Part shown: positions 7,172 through 15,980 of the stretch, piece after piece
How the letters are laid out: the number at the start of each line of letters is the position of its first letter
How positions within the stretch are numbered: the stretch's first letter is position 1
DNA from: Myxococcus guangdongensis
GTDB lineage: Bacteria > Myxococcota > Myxococcia > Myxococcales > Myxococcaceae
Assembly (NCBI RefSeq): GCF_024198255.1
Contig: NZ_JAJVKW010000006.1
Location: forward strand, 558,001-622,000
DNA: 64,000 bases
Direction of reading: 5' to 3'
The notes under the pieces: generated by a model
Told to the model about the DNA's origin: nothing
The model's input: only the letters and a program-made list of their open reading frames with translations
Database searches by the model: none
Made by a program: the position numbers and the translations under genes

Positions 7172-8701
7172 TCAGCCTCCCTGGGGGAAGGTGCGGCAGG
7201 CGGCGTCGTAGTCGCGCCACCACGCCTCGAGCACCTTCATGTCCGTGGCGCGCGGCTCGTCACCCGGGCCCGCCATGTCCAGGTACGCGTGCAAGAGCGG
7301 CCGGAAGTAGGGGTGGGCGCACTGGTCGATGATGTCCGTGGCCCGGCGCCGGGGCGAGCGGATGTCCATGTTGCGCGCGTAGCCGTGCTCGGTCACGACG
7401 CACTTGATGTCGTGCTCCGTGTGGTCGATGTGCCGCACGTATGGCATCACGCAGCTCACCGTCCGCCCGTCCTTGAGCTTCCTCACCGACGGCGTGTGCA
7501 CGATGCTCAGGTACGCGTTGCGGAAGAAATCCCCCGAGCCACCCAGCCCGTTGACGATTCGCGAGCCGTCGATGTGCGTCGAATTCACGTGTCCGTAGAT
7601 GTCCACCTCGATGGGCGTGTTCATCGCGATGACGAACAGCCGCGAGATGATTTCAGGGCTGTTCGACAGCCACATCGGCCGCAGCACCAGCCGCTCCTTG
7701 CACCGCTCGAACATCTGCTGGAACCGCTGACGCCCCTCGGCCGAGAAGGACACCGCCGTGGCGGACGCGTACTCGAACTTCGCGTCGTCCTCCACGTAGC
7801 GCAGCATCCCGTCCTGGAACACCTCGGTCCAGAATCGAATCTTCTGGAACGGCGACTCGTACAGCTCGCCGATGATGGCGTTGGCCACGTTTCCCACGCC
7901 GGACTGGATGGGCGGCAGCCGCTTGCCCCATCCGAACTCCTCGCGGCAGCTCAACAGGAAGTCCACCACGTTGCGCGCGATGCGCTTGTCCGTGTCGTCC
8001 GCGGCCTTGAAGGGCACCGGGTGGTCCGGCGTCCTCGACTCCACCACCGCCACCACCTTGCCCAGGTCGAACTCCACGTACGGCGTGCCGATGCGGTCCC
8101 TCACGTTCAACAGCGGCAACGGCCACCCCACGTGCGGATGCACCGTGGGCACGACGATGTCGTGGAAGCCCGTGTAGTCCGGCGAGGACGTGTTCACCTC
8201 GAGGATGATCTTCTTCGCCTTCGCCAACGCCTCCGCGCTGATGCCCACCGAGGACGTCAGGATGACGCTGCCGTTGGGGCGGATGCGCGACACCTCCACC
8301 ACCGCCACGTCGATGTCGCCGTAGAACCCGTACATCAGGTTGCGCGCGAAGGCGGACAGGTGCACGTCCGTGAAGTCCATCTCCCCCGCGTGGATGCGCC
8401 GCCGCGACGCCGACGAGGACATGTACGGCCCGCGCTTGCGGATGAAGGGCGCCATGGGGCCCTCCACGTCCTCCGACAGCGAGGCCCCCGACAACAGCGT
8501 GAGCTGCGTCTGGGGCGCCGTGCGCGCCAGGTGGAAGGCCAGCGCGGGGAAGAACGTCTTGGGCTCGCCCGACTTGGTGAAGCCGCTGATGGCCACCGTG
8601 TTCCCATCGGTGACGTGCTTCACGGCCTCCTCGACGGGGACGACCCGGGCCAGGAGGTCGGCGTTCTGGATGCGGTCCTTCAGCGTGCTCGGAGCGGTCA
8701 T
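7172..8701 (-). CDS. Acetyl-CoA hydrolase / succinyl-CoA:acetate CoA-transferase family
   Basis: The protein has 509 residues from the ATG at 8701; a TTG two codons earlier is the alternative. It has the features of class I CoA-transferases of the AarC/Ach1 type. These are an N-terminal AISGFTKSGEPK loop, a central GVGNVANAI oxyanion glycine segment, a RFWTEVFQDG stretch holding the Glu that forms the glutamyl-CoA thioester, and the NGLGGSGDF motif near 390. The enzyme exchanges CoA between acetate and succinyl-CoA or hydrolyses acetyl-CoA in the cytoplasm, linking acetate handling to the TCA cycle. It is first in an operon with the TPR gene. Family is secure; donor specificity is not shown. 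Confidence 0.9.
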   Translation of the reverse strand: MTAPSTLKDRIQNADLLARVVPVEEAVKHVTDGNTVAISGFTKSGEPKTFFPALAFHLARTAPQTQLTLLSGASLSEDVEGPMAPFIRKRGPYMSSSASRRRIHAGEMDFTDVHLSAFARNLMYGFYGDIDVAVVEVSRIRPNGSVILTSSVGISAEALAKAKKIILEVNTSSPDYTGFHDIVVPTVHPHVGWPLPLLNVRDRIGTPYVEFDLGKVVAVVESRTPDHPVPFKAADDTDKRIARNVVDFLLSCREEFGWGKRLPPIQSGVGNVANAIIGELYESPFQKIRFWTEVFQDGMLRYVEDDAKFEYASATAVSFSAEGRQRFQQMFERCKERLVLRPMWLSNSPEIISRLFVIAMNTPIEVDIYGHVNSTHIDGSRIVNGLGGSGDFFRNAYLSIVHTPSVRKLKDGRTVSCVMPYVRHIDHTEHDIKCVVTEHGYARNMDIRSPRRRATDIIDQCAHPYFRPLLHAYLDMAGPGDEPRATDMKVLEAWWRDYDAACRTFPQGG

Positions 8702-8825
8702 GTTCAAGTGGGGAACCCCCGCGGAAGGCGGCGTGTCCGCGCCGAAGATGTCACACCCCGCGCCCGGGGCGGAGCACGACGCACGCCCCGCTGTTCGCCC
8801 CGTGTCCTGCCATCCATCAGCTCCG

Positions 8826-9896
8826 CTAGAGAAAGCCCGGCGGCCGCCGCTTCCCGCTGTCCCCGGGGGCCTCCTCGGCCTTGAGCCGCGCGCCGGGCGA
8901 CACCTCGAAGACGAGCCCGAACTGCCACTGGCTCAGCCGCTCCAGGAAGAGGATGTTGTACGAGTCCTGGCCGTACACGTAGCGCGTGAACACGCCGAAG
9001 CCCGCGCCCCAGTAGGGCAGCGCCGCGAACTCCCCGCTCACGGTGGCGCGCCGGTGGGGCGTCTCCCCGAAGGGCGCGGTCACCGTCCCCTCCAGCCGGA
9101 AGCGGTGTTGATGCCAGACGCGCTCGCCCAGCAGGCTCACGCCCCAGTTGCCCTTGCCATAGACCCGCCGCTGCTCCTCGGTGATGCCGCCCGGGCCAAT
9201 GGCCGTGTTCAGCTCCAGGAACGAGCCGCCTCCCACGAGCCATGCGCTGTCCAGGCCCGGGTCCACGCCGAAGGCCACGCGCACGTGCAGCTCCCCGCGC
9301 GCGAAGTTGGTGGAGAAGCTGCCCGTCAGCTCGTTGAGCGGCAGCTCGCCCTGGGCCGGCGTGCAGTCGGGGTCCGTGCCCTCCTGGTTCGCGAAGAAGC
9401 AGCCGTCCTGGCCATTGGAGTAGTGGCCCACCGTGAGGTTCGCCGCGAGCGCGAGCCCGCGCATCGGCTGCTCTTCGCCCCGCGAGCCCGGCAGCACGCG
9501 CAGGTGCGCCACCTGGAGGGTGATCTTCGGGACGTACGAGGGCGGGATGACGGGGCTGCTGTCCGTGTTCAACATCCGCAGCCGGATGTACGGCGTGAGC
9601 AGCGCGGTGAGGAACCACTCGCCGTGCTTGCTCCGGAAGTGGCCCGAGTGCAGCTGGGGCAGGAAGAGGTGGGGCGCGATCTGCGTCTCGAACAGGAGCG
9701 GCGCCGGGGAGTCGGGGTCCCCCTGGCGGCGGATGCGATTGGGCGAGCCGAAGATGTAGCTGCGGTCCAGGAAGAGCGGCGCGGGGGAGTCGTACTCCAC
9801 CTTCCAGTCCGCCCGGGCTCCGCTCGCCGCGAGCAGGAGCGCCAGCGCGACACCCCGCGGGGCACGGCCCCTGGACGGGTCGAGGACGGTTCGCAT
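8826..9896 (-). CDS. Exported beta-rich protein, probable outer-membrane protein
   Basis: The protein has 356 residues. A signal peptide covers about 1-29 with cleavage after GARA. The mature part has many amphipathic beta segments with aromatic girdle residues, such as NLTVGHYSNGQDG and GAGFGVFTRYVYGQ, typical of an outer-membrane barrel. Two cysteines (around CFF and DCT) may form a disulfide in an external loop. The C-terminus is a Pro/Gly/Lys-rich tail rather than a barrel strand, so a soluble periplasmic beta-protein is the alternative. It is transcribed away from the Dcp gene. I cannot name the family. Confidence 0.8.
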   Translation of the reverse strand: MRTVLDPSRGRAPRGVALALLLAASGARADWKVEYDSPAPLFLDRSYIFGSPNRIRRQGDPDSPAPLLFETQIAPHLFLPQLHSGHFRSKHGEWFLTALLTPYIRLRMLNTDSSPVIPPSYVPKITLQVAHLRVLPGSRGEEQPMRGLALAANLTVGHYSNGQDGCFFANQEGTDPDCTPAQGELPLNELTGSFSTNFARGELHVRVAFGVDPGLDSAWLVGGGSFLELNTAIGPGGITEEQRRVYGKGNWGVSLLGERVWHQHRFRLEGTVTAPFGETPHRRATVSGEFAALPYWGAGFGVFTRYVYGQDSYNILFLERLSQWQFGLVFEVSPGARLKAEEAPGDSGKRRPPGFL

Positions 9897-10094
9897 CCGG
9901 CGGGTGTCTCCTGACGATGGGCCTCGAGGAGCGAGGCCCGGACGCCTCCTCTAGCCGGCCCGGGGCCCGCCCTCATCCGACCCGCCGGGCGTTTGTCCGG
10001 GAGAAGGGAACAGGTGGACGGGTGAGCGTGTTGGGCGCCGCGATTCCGTGCTTTGGTGCACAACCCACCCCATCCTCGGGAGACCTACACTTTC

Positions 10095-12308
10095 ATGCGC
10101 AACCTCCTCATCGTCAGCGCCGGCGTGGCCGCGCTCGCCTCCACCGGATGCGCGACCTCCAAGGACGCCCGTCCCGAGGACGCCACCTCCACCGCGGCCC
10201 CGGCCGCCCCTGCTCCCGAGGCTCCCGTGGCTCCCGCCAACCCCCTGCTGGCGAAGTGGAGCGGCCCCCACGGCGGCGTGCCCCCGTTCGACCAGGTGAA
10301 GGTGGAGCTGTTCAAGCCCGCCATCGAGGCGGCCATGGACACCTTCCGCAAGGAGCTGGCGACCATCGCGTCGAACCCGGAGGCGCCCACCTTCGAGAAC
10401 ACGCTCGCCGCGCTGGAGGACGCGGGCCGCGGCTTGAGCAACGTGGAGACGCTCTACGGCATCTGGGGCTCGTCCCTCAGCAGCCCCGAGTACCAGGCCG
10501 TGGAGCGCGAGCTCGCGCCGAAGTTCGCCGCGTTCGAGGATGAAATCTTCCAGAACGAGGCCCTCTTCCGCCGCATCGAGGCCGTCTACAACTCGCCCGA
10601 CAAGGCGAAGCTGACGCCCGAGCAGCAGCGGCTCGCGTGGCTGCACCACACGCGCTTCGTGCGCTCCGGCGCCAAGCTGGACGGCGCCGCCAAGCAGCGC
10701 CTGGGCGCCATCAACCAGCGCCTGGCCTCGCTCTACACGTCATTCAGCCAGCACGTGCTCGGCGACGAGGAGGGCTACACCGTCGTCCTGGAGTCCGAGG
10801 CGGACCTGGCGGGCCTGCCGGACTCCGTGCGCGCGGGCGCCGCCGCCGCGGCCGAGGCCCGGGGCCAGAAGGGCAAGTGGGTCATCACCAACACGCGCTC
10901 CTCCATGGAGCCGTTCCTCACGTACTCGTCCCGGCGCGACTTGCGCGAGAAGGTCTGGCGCAACTACGTCAACCGCGGCGACAACGGCGACGAGCGCGAC
11001 AACAACGCCATCATCTCGGAGGTGCTCAAGCTGCGCGCCGAGCGCGCGAAGCTGTTGGGCTACGCCACGCACGCGCACTGGCGGCTGGAGAACGCCATGG
11101 CCCGCACGCCCGAGCGCGCGATGGAGCTGATGGAGGCGGTGTGGAAGCCCGCCGTGGCCCGCGTCCGCGAGGAGGTCGCGGACATGCAGAAGGTGGCCGA
11201 CAAGGAGCGCGCGAAGCTGAAGATTGAACCCTGGGACTACCGCTTCTACGCGGAGAAGGTCCGCAAGGCGAAGTACGACCTGGACCAGAACGAGGTGAAG
11301 CCCTACCTGCAGCTGGAGAAGCTGCGCGAGGGCATGTTCTGGGTGGCCGGCGAGCTGTTCGGCTTCAGCTTCGAGCCGGTGACGGACGTGCCCGTCTTCC
11401 ACGCCGATGTGCGCGTGTGGGAGGTGAAGGACAAGACGAGCGGCAAGCACGTGGGCCTGTGGTACTTCGACCCGTACGCGCGCAAGGGCAAGCGCTCGGG
11501 CGCGTGGATGAACGCGTACCGGGGCCAGGAGCGCTTCCGGGGCGAGGTGACGACCATCGTCTCCAACAACTCCAACTTCGTGAAGGCGGCGCCCGGCGAG
11601 GCGGTGCTCATCTCGTGGGAGGACGCGAGCACGCTGTTCCACGAGTTCGGCCACGCGCTGCACGGCCTGAGCTCGTCGGTGTCGTACCCGTCGCTGGCGG
11701 GCACCAGCGTGGCGCGGGACTACGTGGAGTTCCCGTCGCAGCTGCTCGAGCACTGGCTGTCCACGCCCGAGGTGCTCAACACCTTCGCGCTGCACTACCA
11801 GACGGGCAAGCCCATCCCCCCGGCGCTGCTGGCGCGCATCGAGAAGGCGGCGACGTTCAACCAGGGCTTCGCCACGGTGGAGTACCTGTCCTCCGCGCTC
11901 ATCGACATGAAGCTGCACCTGGCCGGCGACACGAGCATCGACGCGGACGCGTTCGAGCGCGACACGCTCCAGGCGCTGGGCATGCCGAAGGAAATCGTCA
12001 TGCGCCACCGCACGCCGCAGTTCGGCCACGTGTTCGCGGGCGACGGCTACTCGGCGGGCTACTACAGCTACCTGTGGTCCGACACGCTCACGGCGGACGC
12101 GTACGAGACCTTCACCGAGGGCAAGGGCGCCTACGACAAGGCCGTGGCGGAGAAGCTGCGCAAGAGCGTGTTCTCCGTGGGCAACACCGTGGACCCGGCC
12201 GACGGCTACCGCGCCTTCCGCGGCCGCGACGCCGGCATCAACGCGCTGATGCGCAAGCGGGGCTTCCCGGTGCCCGCGCAGGCCAGGCAGTCCAAGTCCA
12301 CGCCGTAA
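10095..12308 (+). CDS. dcp: M3-family peptidyl-dipeptidase, lipoprotein form
   Basis: The protein has 737 residues from the ATG at 10095, chosen because it opens directly into a lipoprotein signal (MRNLLIVSAGV...STGC). An Ala/Pro linker follows to about residue 50, then the all-helical M3 peptidase. The zinc motif HEFGHALHG lies near residue 516, with the third ligand Glu in the YVEFPSQLLEHW segment about 28 residues on. E. coli Dcp removes dipeptides from peptide C-termini in the cytoplasm or periplasm. The lipidated form here would act at the cell envelope and fits digestion of prey-derived peptides. It converges on the chitinase gene with a strong hairpin between them. Whether it is Dcp or OpdA-type by specificity cannot be told by eye. 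Confidence 0.9.
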   Translation: MRNLLIVSAGVAALASTGCATSKDARPEDATSTAAPAAPAPEAPVAPANPLLAKWSGPHGGVPPFDQVKVELFKPAIEAAMDTFRKELATIASNPEAPTFENTLAALEDAGRGLSNVETLYGIWGSSLSSPEYQAVERELAPKFAAFEDEIFQNEALFRRIEAVYNSPDKAKLTPEQQRLAWLHHTRFVRSGAKLDGAAKQRLGAINQRLASLYTSFSQHVLGDEEGYTVVLESEADLAGLPDSVRAGAAAAAEARGQKGKWVITNTRSSMEPFLTYSSRRDLREKVWRNYVNRGDNGDERDNNAIISEVLKLRAERAKLLGYATHAHWRLENAMARTPERAMELMEAVWKPAVARVREEVADMQKVADKERAKLKIEPWDYRFYAEKVRKAKYDLDQNEVKPYLQLEKLREGMFWVAGELFGFSFEPVTDVPVFHADVRVWEVKDKTSGKHVGLWYFDPYARKGKRSGAWMNAYRGQERFRGEVTTIVSNNSNFVKAAPGEAVLISWEDASTLFHEFGHALHGLSSSVSYPSLAGTSVARDYVEFPSQLLEHWLSTPEVLNTFALHYQTGKPIPPALLARIEKAATFNQGFATVEYLSSALIDMKLHLAGDTSIDADAFERDTLQALGMPKEIVMRHRTPQFGHVFAGDGYSAGYYSYLWSDTLTADAYETFTEGKGAYDKAVAEKLRKSVFSVGNTVDPADGYRAFRGRDAGINALMRKRGFPVPAQARQSKSTP

Positions 12309-12325
12309 CCGGCGGGTGACGTCCG

Positions 12326-12355
12326 GGTGCGCGAGGGGACGACTCCTCGCGCACC
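12326..12355. terminator. Bidirectional hairpin between dcp and the GH18 gene
   Basis: Arms 12326-12336 and 12345-12355 form a perfect 11-bp stem with an 8-base loop, midway between two convergent genes. No U-tract is obvious. Confidence 0.6.
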
Positions 12356-12362
12356 TGGGGCT

Positions 12363-14123
12363 TCACGGGTCCAGGAAGGCGCGCTTCACCTCGAGCAGCA
12401 GCTCGTCCTTCTTGCCCGCGGGCTGGTTGGGGCGGTGGCCCTGGTTGATGGTCCAGATGATGGTGCCGCCCAGCTCCTCGTCGCGCGCCCACTGGCCCTT
12501 CACCGCGACGGACTGCCCGTCCTCGTACGAGACGTAGTTGCAGTGGCCCGCGCCGGTGACGTCGGAGGCGGACAGGTAGGTCGCGGCCGCGCGCTCGTCC
12601 CAGTGCCGCTTCATCAGCGGGTCCTGGAGGTACTTGTCCATGATGTTGGCGTAGCTCATGGCGTTGTCGCTCTGGCCCTCGTTGACGTCGGGCCGGCCGT
12701 CCAGGGGGATGCGCGGCTCCGTCACGCCCTGCCAGCACGTGCCGAAGAAGCCGATGCCCACTCCCAGCCGCCCGCGCGGCACGCCCGCCCGGATGTAGCC
12801 CGCCACGGAGTTGGCGACGGAGCTGGGGCGGTTCTGCGCCTCGTCCCGCAGGGGGCTGGAGTGCCAGCTCTCCCAGCCTCCCCAGTGGCCGCTCATCTTG
12901 TAGGACATGATGTTGAGCTGGTCGACGCGCGAGCCCAGCTCCTTCATGAACTTCGCCTCGTGCTCGGGCATCCCGAAGTTGGAGTTGAGCCAGTTCACCG
13001 GCACCGTGAGGATGATGTCCGGACGGGCCGCGCGCAGCTCGTCGATGAGCGCCAGCAACAGCTCCCCGTCGTTGCCCGCGGGCGGCAGGTTGATGGGCTC
13101 CCAGTCCAGGTCGAGCCCCACGTAGCCCAGCTCGTCCATCGTCTTGAGCAGCTCCCGCACGAAGACGATGCGGCTCTCCCCCGTGGACGCGAGCACGAAG
13201 CCGTCGTGCTCGCCGAAGCCGCCAATCATCAGCAGGGGAATCTTCCCCGCGGCCTTCGCCCGCGACGACAGCGTCTTGGCGATGGCCGGGCCCTCGAGGT
13301 CGGAGACGTCGAAGTCCGTGAACAGCGTCCCGTCGAAGCGGGGGCGCACGCGGCCCACCATGATGTGCGTCATGCCCGAGAAGTCCACCGTCTCGGGCGG
13401 GTAGTAGCGGTGCTGGTAGCCCACGTAGTAGCCGGACACCCAGCTCGCCGGCGCGCCGCCGGGCTTGGGCGTCACCGGGCCGATGTGCGCGGACGGGCCC
13501 TCGCCCACGTCGTTGACGGCCCTCACCGTGAGGGTGTGCGGCTTGCCGTTGGCCAGGCCCGGGACGGTCGCGCTCCCGGCCTTCACGTCCACCATCACCG
13601 AGTGGCCGCCGGGCTCGGCGGTGACGATGAAGTGCTTGAGCGCGCGTCCGCCGAAGCTCGCCGGCGCCAGCCAGCTGACGAACACCGCGCCGTTGCCCGG
13701 CGTGGCCCTCACCGCGCGCGGCTGCCCCGGCGTCGTGGGGTTGGGGATGGACAGGCCCGGCTGCGGCACCACCGGCACGGACGGCAGCGAGGCGTCCCCC
13801 TCGCCGCGCGAGTTCACCCCAGAGACCTTGAACAGGTACTTGAGGCCGTTGTTGAGCCCCAGCACCGTGGCCTGGCGCTCGCTCGCGCTGACGATGGCGC
13901 CGCCGCACGCCGGGTCGCACCGCACCACGTAGTACAGCAAGGGGTGGCCGCCATCGCTCGTCGGCGGCGTCCACGTCACCAGCGCCTGGGCGTCCGCCGC
14001 CTGCGCCTCCACGCTCGAGGGCGCCCCGGGAAGCCCCGGCCCCTCCTCACCCTTTCCGCATCCCCCGAGCAGCACCCCCGCTACCAGCAGGCACCACCAC
14101 TGCGTCACGAGTCGAGTCTTCAC
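12363..14123 (-). CDS. GH18 chitinase-like lipoprotein with two fibronectin type III domains
   Basis: The protein has 586 residues from a GTG at 14123 that has GAAGAGGTG upstream and opens into a lipoprotein signal ending GVLLGGC. Two fibronectin III domains follow (about 30-120 and 130-215), each ending in a VNSRGEG or VNDVGEG turn. The C-terminal GH18 barrel (about 225-586) carries the catalytic DLDWE motif near residue 340, whose last Glu is the proton donor. The substrate would be chitin or a related N-acetylglucosamine polymer such as peptidoglycan glycan. Lipidation with FnIII spacers suggests a surface-tethered enzyme. Start choice is good and family assignment is strong. Confidence 0.9.
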   Translation of the reverse strand: MKTRLVTQWWCLLVAGVLLGGCGKGEEGPGLPGAPSSVEAQAADAQALVTWTPPTSDGGHPLLYYVVRCDPACGGAIVSASERQATVLGLNNGLKYLFKVSGVNSRGEGDASLPSVPVVPQPGLSIPNPTTPGQPRAVRATPGNGAVFVSWLAPASFGGRALKHFIVTAEPGGHSVMVDVKAGSATVPGLANGKPHTLTVRAVNDVGEGPSAHIGPVTPKPGGAPASWVSGYYVGYQHRYYPPETVDFSGMTHIMVGRVRPRFDGTLFTDFDVSDLEGPAIAKTLSSRAKAAGKIPLLMIGGFGEHDGFVLASTGESRIVFVRELLKTMDELGYVGLDLDWEPINLPPAGNDGELLLALIDELRAARPDIILTVPVNWLNSNFGMPEHEAKFMKELGSRVDQLNIMSYKMSGHWGGWESWHSSPLRDEAQNRPSSVANSVAGYIRAGVPRGRLGVGIGFFGTCWQGVTEPRIPLDGRPDVNEGQSDNAMSYANIMDKYLQDPLMKRHWDERAAATYLSASDVTGAGHCNYVSYEDGQSVAVKGQWARDEELGGTIIWTINQGHRPNQPAGKKDELLLEVKRAFLDP

Positions 14124-14317
14124 CTGCGCACCTCTTCGAACTGGCACAGATAATACGGGGAAGTCTGACATCCCTTTGTTGAAAGAATGTGGCAGTACTG
14201 CATCTGCTTGGCGCGCGACAAGGCCGCCACGTTTGTCTTGGGTTCTGGGAAAACGATAGGGGTGGGCCGTCCCCGCGTCGGCGGAGGCGGCCTTTGCTAC
14301 GGTGGCCGCTTCCATCC

Positions 14318-15778
14318 ATGAAACGACTGCTCCTGTCCATGGCCCTCGGGGCCAGTGTCCTCGTCCTGGTGTTGGTGGTCCGGACGTTGTCCTTCACCTC
14401 GCGGCAGGTGGCGCCGGCGGCGATGGAACCCCTGACGGTGGACGCGGACGCCGCGGCGGCGCGGCTGGCGGGGGCGCTGAGACTCAAGACGGTGGCGGCC
14501 TCGGAGGGCGCGCCCGCGGAGGACGCCGCCTTCGCGGGGCTGCATGCCTACCTGTCGGAGCACTTCCCGCGCGTGCACGCGGCGCTGAAGCGCGAGGCGG
14601 TGGGGCCGCACTCGCTGCTCTACACGTGGCCGGGGACGGACGCGTCGCTTCCGCCCATGCTGCTCGTGGGGCACCTGGACGTGGTGCCGGTGGCGCCGGG
14701 GACGGAGGCGTCCTGGGTGCATCCGCCGTTCGCCGGCGTGGTGGCGGACGGGTTCGTGTGGGGGCGCGGCGCGCTGGATGACAAGAGCAGCGTGCTGGCG
14801 CAGCTGGAGGCGGTGGAGGCGCTGCTCGCCGCGGGGGAGAAGCCCCGGCGCACGGTGATGCTGGCCTTCGGCGGGGACGAGGAGGTGGGAGGGCTGACGG
14901 GGGCGGTGGCCATCGCGCAGCGCCTGAAGGAGCGCGGCGTGCGGCTGGAGTCCGTGCTCGACGAGGGCGGCGTCATCATGTCCGGCACCGTGCCCGGGGT
15001 GAGCGCCCCGGTGGCGCTGGTGGGCACGTCCGAGAAGGGCTTCGCCAGCGTGGAGCTGAAGGTGAAGGGGGAGGGTGGGCACTCGTCCATGCCGCCGCCG
15101 CACAGCGCCGTGGGCGTGCTGGCCCGCGCGGTGGCGAAGGTGGAGGACTCGCCCATGCCCACCCGGCTCGAGGGCGGCAGCCGCGAGCTGTTCCTGCGCG
15201 TGGGGCCGGAGATGCCCTTCGGCATGCGGCTGCTCTTCGCCAACCTGTGGCTCACCGAGCCGCTCGTGGTGCGCCAGCTCTCCGCGAAGCCCAGCACCAA
15301 CGCGGCGGTGCGCACCACCACCGCGGTGACGATGTTCCAGGGCGGCGTGCGCGACAACGTGCTGCCCACCAGCGCCCGCGCGGTGGTGAACTTCCGCATC
15401 CTCCCCGGCGACAGCGTGGACGGCGTGCTCGCGCACGTGCGCTCGGTGGTGGATGACTCGCGCGTGGAGCTGGGCACGCTGTCGTTCCAGAGCGAGCCGT
15501 CCCCCGTGTCGCGCACGGACACAGAGGCCTTCGGCCACCTGGAGCGCGCGCTGCGGCAGGTGTTCCCGGAGGTGGTGGTGTCCTCCTACCTCAACGTCGC
15601 CGCCACCGACTCACGCCACTACGTGGGCTTGAGCGACAACGTCTTCCGCTTCTTCCCCGTGCACCTGCGCGCCGAGGACCTGGCGCGCGTGCATGGCAAG
15701 GACGAGCGCATCGCCGTGGCGGCGCATGCCCAGGCCGTGCGCTTCTACGCGCAATACCTCCGCAACGCCGCGCGCTGA
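14318..15778 (+). CDS. M20-family metallopeptidase with N-terminal membrane anchor
   Basis: The protein has 486 residues from the ATG at 14318. Residues 1-25 are a signal-anchor helix. The M20 motifs follow in order: LVGHLDVVP (first metal His and Asp), WGRGALDDKS (bridging Asp), FGGDEEVGG (catalytic Glu pair), and DSRHY near residue 440 with the last His ligand. The dimerisation domain is inserted between about 225 and 370. Closest in layout are PM20D1/carboxypeptidase-S type enzymes, which cleave N-acyl amino acids or small peptides. The gene diverges from the chitinase gene, so the two may share a control region of 194 bp. Specificity is unknown. Confidence 0.88.
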   Translation: MKRLLLSMALGASVLVLVLVVRTLSFTSRQVAPAAMEPLTVDADAAAARLAGALRLKTVAASEGAPAEDAAFAGLHAYLSEHFPRVHAALKREAVGPHSLLYTWPGTDASLPPMLLVGHLDVVPVAPGTEASWVHPPFAGVVADGFVWGRGALDDKSSVLAQLEAVEALLAAGEKPRRTVMLAFGGDEEVGGLTGAVAIAQRLKERGVRLESVLDEGGVIMSGTVPGVSAPVALVGTSEKGFASVELKVKGEGGHSSMPPPHSAVGVLARAVAKVEDSPMPTRLEGGSRELFLRVGPEMPFGMRLLFANLWLTEPLVVRQLSAKPSTNAAVRTTTAVTMFQGGVRDNVLPTSARAVVNFRILPGDSVDGVLAHVRSVVDDSRVELGTLSFQSEPSPVSRTDTEAFGHLERALRQVFPEVVVSSYLNVAATDSRHYVGLSDNVFRFFPVHLRAEDLARVHGKDERIAVAAHAQAVRFYAQYLRNAAR

Positions 15779-15980
15779 GACATGGCTGAGACAGGTCCCG
15801 CCCCCGGTGGAGGCCTGTATCGCCACATGGACGCGGATGTGTGTCCGAGACACGAAATCAGGCGATTCAGTCCGCTCTTCCTTCACATCTGCGCAATTCC
15901 TGCATTTTCACGCGGTGTGCGGGAGCGAGAAATCGCAACTGCGTTGACACGCACCGCGCGCACTTCCAGCATCGGGGGTC

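Noticed and set aside
6131..8884. Open frame of 917 codons on the plus strand
   Set aside because: It spans two genes and an intergenic gap on the opposite strand with Arg/His/Pro-rich content. The minus-strand CoA-transferase in the same place is a recognised enzyme.
14197..14215. Possible sigma-54 promoter (TGGCAG near TGCAT) upstream of the M20 peptidase gene
   Set aside because: The distance between GG and GC is too short for a sigma-54 site.
15944..15972. TTGACA hexamer as a sigma-70 promoter for the fibro-slime gene
   Set aside because: The matching -10 hexamer is poor, so it is mentioned only in that gene's entry.
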